Shown here: positions 1 through 6,579 of the stretch, piece after piece
Layout: each line of letters begins with the position of its first letter
Position numbering within the stretch: position 1 is the first letter of the stretch
DNA from: a virus
Strand: one strand, 5' to 3'
IMG/VR virus record: IMGVR_UViG_3300042484_000751
Location: 1-41,581 of that record
DNA: 41,581 nucleotides
Translations under genes and position numbers: made by a program
Notes under the pieces: model-generated
Database searches by the model: none
What the model was told of the DNA's origin: nothing
The model's input: only the letters and a program-made list of their open reading frames with translations

Positions 1-1345
1 AAAATTCTGATATAATGTCTCTATCAAAAACCAGTAGTTTATTTTCTTCTACCAAAGATTTTAAAGTTGCACATCCTATGCGCTTAACTTGTTTTGTTGT
101 TCTTACACCCAGAATAGAACTTCTTCCAGAACTAGATAGAACTTGTCCGTATCTGGCATCGGATCCGACCCAGATCATATTCTCGTACTCTAAGTCGTTG
201 TGAATAATATCGGCAACTTGTTGACCAATATCATTAATCTCAACCAACACATATGCAGTGTTATAATCCTTGGATACCTTGTGAATTACAGTGGGGTATA
301 ATAGAGGACTAATCTTATTGTTTCTATATTTAGCTACAATTTTATAAGGGTATTCTGTAGTATCTATTACTGTAAAGGCAGAATAATCTCCTCCAATACC
401 CCTCGATGTATCTACGGTTGTAAAGTATACGTGACCTGGTACAGGGTATTCTAAAATATCTAATCCATCCTTTTCATGCATGAAAGGTATTGGAGACATC
501 CTGGCAATAGTATCCGGGGCAATTAAAGTATTAGATGAACCAAGGAAAGCACATAATACTTCTTGGTTAAATTTAAGTTCACCTAGGACTGATTTCTGTT
601 CATCAGCCCACTTCTGATCTCTACCTGGAATCTTCCAGTAAGGTATTTGTAATGCTACAAAGCCGTTACGACCTTCCTGGGCATCATTCCAATACTTCCA
701 GAAGTGATTATAACCTAGAGGTGTAGAAGTAAGCAACACCTTTGTGGTCTCACCAGCCATAATAGTTGGATATGTAGAGGTAAAGAATTCTTCAGCAACG
801 TTATTAGGTATAATTGCCGCCTCGTCAATGTACAACCAGTTAACCGACTTACCTCGAATACCAGAGGTAGAAGTTGCAGATGTGAATACCTTAGAACCAT
901 TTTCTAATTCAACGTCACCTTTGTTCCAGGTCTTAATACCTTGTTGCATCCAAAGGGGTAAATTTTCGTACATAATCTGGTAACGTGACAGTACTTCTCT
1001 GGCTGCTGTTGACTTGTTGGCTAAAATAGCAACAGTCTTATTAGAACTAAAAATAGTGTAATGAAGAATACAGGCAGCCGATGTAATGGTCTTACCCTGT
1101 TGACGTCCTTCCATCAGAATAACTTTTCTGTTATTCATAATGACATCTACTTTTTCTCTCTGACAGTCATACAGACTAAAGAGAATTAAACCTCTATCTA
1201 AAGAAACAATATAACAATAATTTTCAATAAAGTATATTGGGTCTTCTTTGCACTTCATTAACTCCTTTACCTGCTCGGAGGTAAACTGCATCTCAAAGCC
1301 GGCTGGCTTGAGTAGGTCGTTTCCATTATAAGAATTATTTTCCAT
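1..1345 (-). CDS. 17: Terminase large subunit gp17 (partial, C-terminus beyond window)
   Basis: Packaging motor ATPase and headful nuclease that docks on the portal and pumps DNA into the prohead. The 448 visible codons were read from the minus strand; the frame is open to base 1, so the C-terminus is missing. Visible motifs are Walker A EGRQQGKT (about residues 79-86), Walker B LYIDEAA (D174, E175), the coupling motif TSTP (206-209), and the RNase-H-like nuclease acidic residues D312 (VDTSRGIGGDYS) and E369 (VEINDIG). The third nuclease acid expected in T4 gp17 would lie past the window edge. The ATG at 1343-1345 overlaps the end of gp16 by 11 bases, as expected for translationally coupled terminase subunits. 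The identification rests on both enzyme domains and on synteny, and is firm. Confidence 0.97.
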   Translation of the reverse strand, partial: MENNSYNGNDLLKPAGFEMQFTSEQVKELMKCKEDPIYFIENYCYIVSLDRGLILFSLYDCQREKVDVIMNNRKVILMEGRQQGKTITSAACILHYTIFSSNKTVAILANKSTAAREVLSRYQIMYENLPLWMQQGIKTWNKGDVELENGSKVFTSATSTSGIRGKSVNWLYIDEAAIIPNNVAEEFFTSTYPTIMAGETTKVLLTSTPLGYNHFWKYWNDAQEGRNGFVALQIPYWKIPGRDQKWADEQKSVLGELKFNQEVLCAFLGSSNTLIAPDTIARMSPIPFMHEKDGLDILEYPVPGHVYFTTVDTSRGIGGDYSAFTVIDTTEYPYKIVAKYRNNKISPLLYPTVIHKVSKDYNTAYVLVEINDIGQQVADIIHNDLEYENMIWVGSDARYGQVLSSSGRSSILGVRTTKQVKRIGCATLKSLVEENKLLVFDRDIISEF

Positions 1346-1736
1346 TAATCATCTTCATAAGATCGGATGTAGAGCCAGCAAACACTATGTTGTTTTGCTG
1401 TTTAATATTTTCCATCTTACCGCTTGCCTTATCAATATCTTTTTTAGTTTTATGTAGACCAATTAACTCTTTTGTGATAGCAGTTTGTGCCGATATTAAT
1501 TGCCCGGCAACTTCAAATGCTCTAGGGTTTTCAGAGTTTTTAGCAATATGAACCAACTCAGTCATTACATCTTCATTTTTATTGATTAAACTACGAAGGG
1601 TGTTGCGAGCCAATTGAAAGTCATCTTCTTGATCTAACTCAGAAGGATTATACGCAACAGGCATACTTGTTGGAATAGGCAAATCAACGTCTGTCTCAAC
1701 ATTAAAGACATCGTTAATTCTGTTAAGTGATTTCAT
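1335..1736 (-). CDS. 16: Terminase small subunit gp16
   Basis: This 133-residue protein lies directly upstream of and overlaps gp17. It would form the DNA-recognition ring that regulates the large terminase. The centre (about residues 40-115) is a run of helices with little Gly or Pro, including a stretch rich in Leu, Ala and Gln (EVAGQLISAQTAITKELI) and then a Lys-rich helix. This matches the helical core of gp16-type proteins, which have no enzymatic motif. Length and position agree with cyanophage-type gp16; T4 gp16 is slightly longer. Its start shares one base with the gp15 stop. The assignment depends more on synteny and general composition than on a diagnostic motif. Confidence 0.88.
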   Translation of the reverse strand: MKSLNRINDVFNVETDVDLPIPTSMPVAYNPSELDQEDDFQLARNTLRSLINKNEDVMTELVHIAKNSENPRAFEVAGQLISAQTAITKELIGLHKTKKDIDKASGKMENIKQQNNIVFAGSTSDLMKMINGK

Positions 1737-2488
1737 TAGAAGTCCTCAAACGTATCTGTAATACCAATAGTATCACCAGGGACAGCGGTACCGGGAGTAA
1801 TTGTTGCGGTGTATGAGGATTGTTTATTAGCTAGTGCGGGGTCTGAGAATGTATTAACGTTTGTAGTTCTGATAATGCCCTGTCTGTTGATAGGACCGTA
1901 AAAGTTAAGTTTCATTGTAAAGTTGAGTGTCCAAATAATGGCTCTTCTTTGAGTAAAGTCACCCTCATACTCATCTTCGTAGGTAATGTTATCTAGTATA
2001 ATAGGTAAGTCATTCTTAATGCCCATTGCTGGGATTGCATTAAGAGTCAAGTTATAGTCAGGATTAAAGTAAGGTAGAATCTGTTCAATGATTTGTAACC
2101 CATCATCCTGGTTCTTTGTATACACATACAAAGTCATCGCAATGTTATATGGTGTAGGGGCATACTGGGCGTTCAAAGAAGTAGTAGACGAACCGTTTAA
2201 TGCTCTATTTTGCTGAACCAGGCTAACTCTTCTATTAGGATCATAAGTCAAGCTTATCATCTCAAAACCAAGTCTTGGTAAAAAGGTCTGAAAGCTTTGT
2301 TCAAAAGATTGAGGTTGCGCGGCAATTCTAGCTAAGAACTTTTGTTTAGGAGAATAAGCCAAAGGAACCCGAAGAGTTTGTGTAATACCTCCACTTGAAT
2401 TTAATCTATCAATATGAATATTATTGAATATATTACCAAAAGCTACTATTGACTTTCGTATTGTTCCGTGATAGAATTTATCAAACAT
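1736..2488 (-). CDS. 15: Tail sheath stabilizer and completion protein gp15
   Basis: This 250-residue protein corresponds to the T4 gp15 hexamer, which caps the tail tube and sheath and joins the tail to the neck. Recognisable features are the N-terminus (MFDKFYHGTIRKSIVAFG), the LAYSPKQKFLARI segment and the LTYDPNRR region, all typical of the family, with normal length. The C-terminal 40 residues are Thr/Pro/Gly-rich and probably flexible. It overlaps gp14 by eight bases upstream and gp16 by one base downstream, so gp14-gp15-gp16-gp17 are read as a tightly coupled late operon. Confidence 0.93.
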   Translation of the reverse strand: MFDKFYHGTIRKSIVAFGNIFNNIHIDRLNSSGGITQTLRVPLAYSPKQKFLARIAAQPQSFEQSFQTFLPRLGFEMISLTYDPNRRVSLVQQNRALNGSSTTSLNAQYAPTPYNIAMTLYVYTKNQDDGLQIIEQILPYFNPDYNLTLNAIPAMGIKNDLPIILDNITYEDEYEGDFTQRRAIIWTLNFTMKLNFYGPINRQGIIRTTNVNTFSDPALANKQSSYTATITPGTAVPGDTIGITDTFEDF

Positions 2489-3224
2489 TTATTTCTCCGA
2501 ATGGGTTTCTCTCGGAGAAGTCCAGTACGGATATCTCACCTCTAAAGTCCTCATTATCTACATTAGGGAAGATAGTACTTAAGTTATAAGATTGAAGAAT
2601 GATACCAGCCGGACTATATTCTTCAAGTAACGCTCTATCACCATTCTGAAGTAATAAGTTAAATGCATTGATGTCAGCAGATCTATCAGCGGAAATATCA
2701 TCTATTTCAGATACCCCTGTATCAAACATCTCAGAAGAGTACTGCATCAACTCACATTGGAGTTTATAAACGTATAATTTACCTACCTGGAAAAAAGGGT
2801 CGGTTGATTCAACTCTTTTAATTTCAAAGAAAGCTTTAGTTAGAGGAAAATAAACTACATCACCTTCAGCCGGTCTAGTAGTTAAGACAGCATCTCCGGA
2901 ACTAGCGATCACTTCATCCCATCTTCTTCTTGCAACAACGAAAGTAGCGGTATCTCTAATCTCTACACCGAACTTAGTCATAAGGTCTCCGTCACCCTCA
3001 AACCCGGTAACGTTTTGCATATACATCTCTAATGGGTATGCTGATGCGTACTTATTAAGTACATCTTCTCCCAAAATCATATCCTCGCTAACAGCCTGTC
3101 TAGGAATATAATAAGTATCAAATCCGTATATTTTAAGGCACTCTATTATAATGTCTTCCATGAGCAATTGCTCTGAAGATCGGCCTCCAGGTATACCAGA
3201 TTGAAAATAAAAGTTCGTTGCCAT
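2481..3224 (-). CDS. 14: Neck protein gp14
   Basis: Head-completion/neck protein that, with gp13, closes the portal after packaging and provides the tail docking surface. The 247-residue product begins MATNFYFQSGIPGGRSSEQ and carries the family-typical segments EDIIIECLKIYGFDTYYIPR and FVVARRRWDE in the first half. The C-terminal NPFGEINV also resembles homologues. The ATG at 3222-3224 overlaps the stop of a possible 26-codon ORF (TAATG), and the C-terminus overlaps gp15. The position between gp13 and gp15 is as in T4. Confidence 0.94.
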   Translation of the reverse strand: MATNFYFQSGIPGGRSSEQLLMEDIIIECLKIYGFDTYYIPRQAVSEDMILGEDVLNKYASAYPLEMYMQNVTGFEGDGDLMTKFGVEIRDTATFVVARRRWDEVIASSGDAVLTTRPAEGDVVYFPLTKAFFEIKRVESTDPFFQVGKLYVYKLQCELMQYSSEMFDTGVSEIDDISADRSADINAFNLLLQNGDRALLEEYSPAGIILQSYNLSTIFPNVDNEDFRGEISVLDFSERNPFGEINV

Positions 3225-3304
3225 TATTCGGTATATCCACGTGGATTAGTTGTTGCCTTGATGGTATAATCCATAGGTGGGCTGATGAGATAAGCTAAAA
3301 ACAT
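3224..3304 (-). CDS. Possible 26-residue ORF between gp13 and gp14
   Basis: An ATG at 3302-3304 opens a 26-codon frame that starts just after the gp13 stop (TGATAATG arrangement) and ends in TAATG, overlapping the gp14 start. The peptide begins MFLAYLISPP and ends KATTNPRGYTE. An internal ATG at residue 11 could start a 16-residue form. It fills the only sizeable gap in the gp13-gp17 cluster, and coupling at both ends is what a real microgene would show. There is no strong Shine-Dalgarno sequence, so it could be only a coupling device or chance. I do not recognise a family. Confidence 0.4.
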   Translation of the reverse strand: MFLAYLISPPMDYTIKATTNPRGYTE

Positions 3305-3306
3305 TA

Positions 3307-4266
3307 TCAGCCTGTAAAGAAGTCAACAGGGAGTTCATAGGTAGATCTAACTTCATCCTTTAACTCTTTTATCTCTTCCATAGCCTCGTCAAAGATCTTT
3401 TGACCATTCAACGTTACCCCACCTGGTAATTGAACACCTTCAAACTTCTTAAGATTAATACCCCATTGACGCTTAATTAAAGCAGTTGTGTATCTCTTTA
3501 GATAACCATCGTTATATACATCGGTAAACGTATCTGGGTCAAGCATACGATAAGCTTCAATGATAATATAATCCCCGATAGCCAGATCTCCCCCATCCCC
3601 CCAGGTAAGATCGATATGCAATCTATTCATATGACGATTAAACCTAACAGGCTTTTGTCCTGTCATCAAGTCATTTATTAAATTTATATGCATCTTTAAC
3701 ATCGTAAAGTACTGAATATCAGTATTAGTCAAAGATTGAATGTTATTAAGCATCAGCTGATATTTGGCATCAAAGAAACTAATGCTGTTAGATCTACTCG
3801 ATAGCGGTAACGTTCTTACCACACTCAATACAGAATCATTTAAGGTAACGTATTTGTTATCAAAATTACCAAGTGTAATAGAAGATAAGGTAGCAGAGGT
3901 ACCGGAAGAAGCACCAACAATTGTCTCACCAGCTGTGAACGTACCTGCAGTGTTCTTTACATTTACACGATTAGCAGATACGTTTGCATGAACGAATGTA
4001 GTAGCACCAGAGGTGGAACCTGTGATCTTTTCTCCAAGAGAAAAAGATGCAGCATTAACCCCGGTGATCTGAATTAAAGAAGCCGTGATTTGTTCTTTGA
4101 GGTATACAGATTCAACCGCATCATAATGAAAGTCTCTGTAAAACTGTATAGCCTCGTCAACACGGTCTTCTAACTGATCTTCATCCACGTTAATTTCGAG
4201 GACGGGAAATCCTAGTGAGCGAAGGCAATAATCTATAAGGTTTTGTCTGGATGAAGGTGAAGACAT
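3307..4266 (-). CDS. 13: Neck protein gp13 with beta-repeat insertion
   Basis: Head-completion protein that binds the portal and, with gp14, forms the connector gate. Family features are the N-terminal helix (RQNLIDYCLRSLGFPVLEI, with VDEAIQFYRDFHYDAVE), the segment LINDLMTGQKPVRFNRHMNR, and the C-terminal AYRMLDPDTFTDVYND and LIKRQWGINLKKFEG. Residues about 60-130 hold an extra Gly/Thr/Ser-rich beta segment with two copies of a GExIxGxxSG unit, absent from T4 gp13 but of a kind common in aquatic T4-like phages. A perfect TATAAATA late promoter lies 26 bases upstream of the ATG, making this the first gene of the neck/packaging operon. Confidence 0.93.
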   Translation of the reverse strand: MSSPSSRQNLIDYCLRSLGFPVLEINVDEDQLEDRVDEAIQFYRDFHYDAVESVYLKEQITASLIQITGVNAASFSLGEKITGSTSGATTFVHANVSANRVNVKNTAGTFTAGETIVGASSGTSATLSSITLGNFDNKYVTLNDSVLSVVRTLPLSSRSNSISFFDAKYQLMLNNIQSLTNTDIQYFTMLKMHINLINDLMTGQKPVRFNRHMNRLHIDLTWGDGGDLAIGDYIIIEAYRMLDPDTFTDVYNDGYLKRYTTALIKRQWGINLKKFEGVQLPGGVTLNGQKIFDEAMEEIKELKDEVRSTYELPVDFFTG

Positions 4267-4291
4267 TGTATCTTTCCTAATTTATATGGTA

Positions 4292-4299
4292 TATTTATA
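4292..4299 (-). promoter_or_regulatory. T4-type late promoter (TATAAATA) for the gp13-gp17 operon
   Basis: A perfect TATAAATA on the minus strand lies 26 bases upstream of the gp13 ATG and just downstream of a stem-loop terminator. In T4 this octamer alone specifies late promoters read by gp55-RNA polymerase with the gp45 clamp. Position and recurrence before other gene blocks in this window support function. Confidence 0.82.
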
Positions 4300-4302
4300 A
4301 GG

Positions 4303-4322
4303 AAAGGGCCCTGAGGCCCTTT
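4303..4322 (-). terminator. Intrinsic terminator after the 56-residue gene
   Basis: A perfect 8-bp inverted repeat (AAAGGGCC / GGCCCTTT) with a 4-base loop lies between the small gene ending at 4341 and the gp13 late promoter. In the minus direction the stem is followed by TTTCCTTA. The same stem recurs at 20020-20039 with one loop base changed. Confidence 0.75.
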
Positions 4323-4340
4323 GTAAAGATTTTAATAACA

Positions 4341-4511
4341 TCAGTGTTTATTACTGTCTGTAGACGGGGGTTCGGGTTTAGCTACTTGATTTTCCCCTTG
4401 TTCTTTGATCTTAATAATCAAAGGCCAGGCACCTGATTTACTAGGCAATTCACCCAATACACCAATGACATAATTAACTTCTTCAACTGTAAGTTTCAAT
4501 TCAATATCCAT
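4341..4511 (-). CDS. Conserved small phage protein, 56 residues, unknown function
   Basis: Starts MDIELKLTVEEVNYVIGVLG, followed by ELPSKSGAWPLIIKIKEQGE and a polar, Pro-rich tail. The LTVEEVNxxxxxLGxLPxxxxxxLIxKIxxQ pattern is one I associate with small proteins found repeatedly in aquatic tailed phages, with no established function. It would form two amphipathic helices joined by a Pro turn. The ATG at 4509-4511 has a GGAG ribosome site seven bases upstream, so the longer TTG-initiated version from 4523 is unlikely. It sits alone between a sigma70-like promoter (4542-4570) and a terminator (4303-4322), which suggests its own expression timing. Confidence 0.75.
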   Translation of the reverse strand: MDIELKLTVEEVNYVIGVLGELPSKSGAWPLIIKIKEQGENQVAKPEPPSTDSNKH

Positions 4512-4541
4512 AATTTTCTCCAAATAAAAGGTTCAATTGTT

Positions 4542-4570
4542 ATTATATACTTATACTGAATAAAATGCAA
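4542..4570 (-). promoter_or_regulatory. Sigma70-like promoter upstream of the 56-residue gene
   Basis: On the minus strand there is TTGCAT (4565-4570), a 17-base spacer, then TATAAT (4542-4547), about 30 bases upstream of the ATG at 4511. This is a full-consensus -10 with 4 of 6 -35 matches at ideal spacing, unlike the TATAAATA late motifs elsewhere. It could drive early or host-polymerase transcription. AT-rich sequence makes chance -10 boxes common, so confidence is moderate. Confidence 0.5.
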
Positions 4571-4603
4571 TTATAGTTCTATTTTACTCAGGCTAATTGC
4601 TCT

Positions 4604-5440
4604 TTATACCTTGACAATATAAGGTTGTTTTATTGCAAAATTTGGTACCTCTGTACTTACTGATGACGTTCGCCAAAACTCTTTACCTCCATACTTGTCC
4701 CAAACTGATTTAGGCAGGATTGATGGGCGCTCTTGCCATGTAACTTCTTTACGTACTGTGTGCAGACTTTTCATATTCAAAGCTTTGTCATAAACTTCGT
4801 TTTCATACTCAACATTCTTAAAGTCATGATTGTAATAAGGTTTGTTAATGAACCCGTAGATTTCCTGCATTACGCTTTGAGGCTTTTTGCAAAGAGATTC
4901 ATACTCCACCAGCATAATCATATCTGGATTTAACATTAAGCCTTCTTCTAAGAAATAATATGGCTTGACCACTTGGCCTTCTTTTTTTACATCCATCAGC
5001 GCATCGCACCTTGTTGTAACTGTTTGCCTAGCTTCATCATCTGTTAATGCCGCACCATACAAGGAGTTCTTAGCTGAGATGCGTTCAAAGCTGTCCAGTA
5101 TCCAAGGCAAGTCCCGCACACAGCAAATTATCTTAGTCTGAGGGTATAGATCTTTGAGGAGTGAGGTCTTAGAAGTCCAGCCCCTGCTGGTGTCAAACAC
5201 AGTGTTTGGAGTAACTGCTTTGTAGTAAGCATTAATTACATCCTTAAGTATCTGCTTGCGTCTTTCTTCATCAATAAGGTGGTTACTCTCACTGCCCGTG
5301 ATAACTCCAATAGTTGATGCCACCAAGCTTTGTACAGGAGAAGTAATGTCAGCGTAAAACTCAGGGTTTTGGCTCAAAATTGCTGAGAGCAAAGTTGATC
5401 CTGACCTTGGTAAACCTGAAATAAAGAAAAATTCTTTCAT
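4604..5440 (-). CDS. Sulfotransferase-family protein
   Basis: Predicted PAPS-dependent sulfotransferase (P-loop fold) of 278 residues. The 5'-phosphosulfate loop is SGLPRSGSTLL (residues 8-18) at the extreme N-terminus, and the 3'-phosphate-binding segment is CVRDLPWILDSF (107-118, with R109 and S117). Further family-like pieces are the YESLCKKP stretch and FINKPYYNHDF near residue 200. Start and upstream stop overlap as ATGA (5437-5440), so it is translated together with the fibre-associated gene before it. Position at the end of the fibre operon suggests modification of a fibre, capsid or host-surface glycan. The acceptor cannot be inferred from sequence. Confidence 0.85.
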   Translation of the reverse strand: MKEFFFISGLPRSGSTLLSAILSQNPEFYADITSPVQSLVASTIGVITGSESNHLIDEERRKQILKDVINAYYKAVTPNTVFDTSRGWTSKTSLLKDLYPQTKIICCVRDLPWILDSFERISAKNSLYGAALTDDEARQTVTTRCDALMDVKKEGQVVKPYYFLEEGLMLNPDMIMLVEYESLCKKPQSVMQEIYGFINKPYYNHDFKNVEYENEVYDKALNMKSLHTVRKEVTWQERPSILPKSVWDKYGGKEFWRTSSVSTEVPNFAIKQPYIVKV

Positions 5441-5862
5441 GCCTGTGCAATCCAGTTGACTGTGGCCTCATTCCATTCATAGCGCACATTACCACCGTTC
5501 ATAATTGCATCTACGGGCCTAGGTACAGGCGCACTCCATGTCATTGTGTCTGGATAACCAATCCAAGATGGATAAGGTCTACGAGCCAGATGTTCAGCGG
5601 CTTTAGCGGTGTTAAATTCTTCTTCTGTTAGAACTTGCAACACACCAGCAATAGTTGTGTCGGCGTCGCTATCGCAAGTTCCGTAGTATCTTGGTGCTCT
5701 CAGGTACGTACCATCAGGAGCAACTTCTACAGGCCAAGTAGAGCTATCATGCCAAATATAAGCCCAGCCTTTGATAGCTGGCATTGATGGGCCTGTGCGC
5801 TGGGGCTCGGCTGTGCAGACTATTTTAGTTACTTCATCAACTTCGGTTATGCAAATGTACAC
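5437..5862 (-). CDS. Fibre-associated protein with PYPSW / YxWNE motifs
   Basis: A 141-residue protein with no enzymatic motif. The C-terminal half carries RRPYPSWIGYPDTMTWSAPV followed by PRPVD and YEWNEATVNWI. This arrangement (PSW, then WxAPxPxPxD, then YxWxExxxxW) recurs in small proteins next to tail-fibre genes of aquatic phages and resembles fibre-assembly or chaperone modules; the role is inferred. The start is a GTG at 5860-5862 with AAGGAG eight bases upstream, which I prefer because no in-frame ATG covers the conserved part. It lies between the DUF1566-like adhesin and the sulfotransferase. Confidence 0.7.
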   Translation of the reverse strand: MYICITEVDEVTKIVCTAEPQRTGPSMPAIKGWAYIWHDSSTWPVEVAPDGTYLRAPRYYGTCDSDADTTIAGVLQVLTEEEFNTAKAAEHLARRPYPSWIGYPDTMTWSAPVPRPVDAIMNGGNVRYEWNEATVNWIAQA

Positions 5863-5883
5863 TGTGCTGCTCCTTTTAAAAAT

Positions 5884-6579
5884 TTACACAGCTACTCTGC
5901 GAACTGCTCGGACAAATCTAGCAGTAGAAGTTTTTGTTGCGTTGTACTGATAACCAGTTTCAAAATTTGTAGCTCTGGCATAACCAGTACGGGGGCTAGC
6001 TGCTTGCGTACTAGACCAATAACTAGCTGGATTTGCGCCATTTAAATAGGGAAACGCTTCAGCATTTCCAGTTTTAAAGATAGTTGCAGCTGTTTGTGCT
6101 GGATTGCCGCTAGTGTATGCGCTTGCCCTGCTTGGCACAGCGTTAGAATTTGAGCCATTTGGAAAACCCATTGGCTCTGCACCGCCAGTGTAGTTGCTGT
6201 TTGTTGAAGGTTTTAGGTTGAAATAACAAATTTCTAGTTCGTTAATAGCTGGCAAATACCAATCAGAAAACCCACCAATTGTAAGACCTTCACAGAATTG
6301 GGCGGCAGGATGATCTGCGTCATTTATTGAGGCACTGTTTGCTGGCCCATTAATAAGTGATAAAGCACCCGGGTCGTCGGTATTGCTGGTTTTAAATCTT
6401 AAACCTGTTGCATTATATGCAGAGGCCATTGGGCCAACCACCAAATAATGCGTAGGAACACCACTAACTCCAATTTGACCTGCGTAATAGCCGCCACCAA
6501 ATGCTTGACCTATAACTGTAGGTGCTGGTTCACCAAAACTTCTTTGGTTTTGAAATACAGCTTGTAGTGCACCACTCAT
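5884..6579 (-). CDS. DUF1566-like (C-type-lectin-fold) adhesin
   Basis: A 231-residue protein. Residues about 100-231 show the DUF1566/Lcl-type pattern: GGFSDWYLPAINELEICY, then YWSSTQ, a GYARATNFETG stretch and RFVRAVRRV at the C-terminus. This fold is related to the C-type-lectin domains used as ligand-binding tips in phage fibres and adhesins. The ATG overlaps the stop of the 842-residue fibre as ATGA (6576-6579), so the two are translated as a pair. It probably forms a receptor-binding tip or accessory of that fibre. No reverse transcriptase or template repeat was seen nearby, so a diversity-generating system is not supported here. Confidence 0.78.
   Translation of the reverse strand: MSGALQAVFQNQRSFGEPAPTVIGQAFGGGYYAGQIGVSGVPTHYLVVGPMASAYNATGLRFKTSNTDDPGALSLINGPANSASINDADHPAAQFCEGLTIGGFSDWYLPAINELEICYFNLKPSTNSNYTGGAEPMGFPNGSNSNAVPSRASAYTSGNPAQTAATIFKTGNAEAFPYLNGANPASYWSSTQAASPRTGYARATNFETGYQYNATKTSTARFVRAVRRVAV

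Noticed and set aside
1-1345. Plus-strand and short minus-strand frames within the first 1.3 kb
   Set aside because: All are shadows of the gp17 reading frame, which is open from 1345 to the window edge and contains every terminase motif.
5884-6579. Diversity-generating retroelement centred on the DUF1566-like gene
   Set aside because: No reverse transcriptase, Avd-like gene or adenine-rich template copy of the gene's 3' end was found in the window. Only the fold is compatible.
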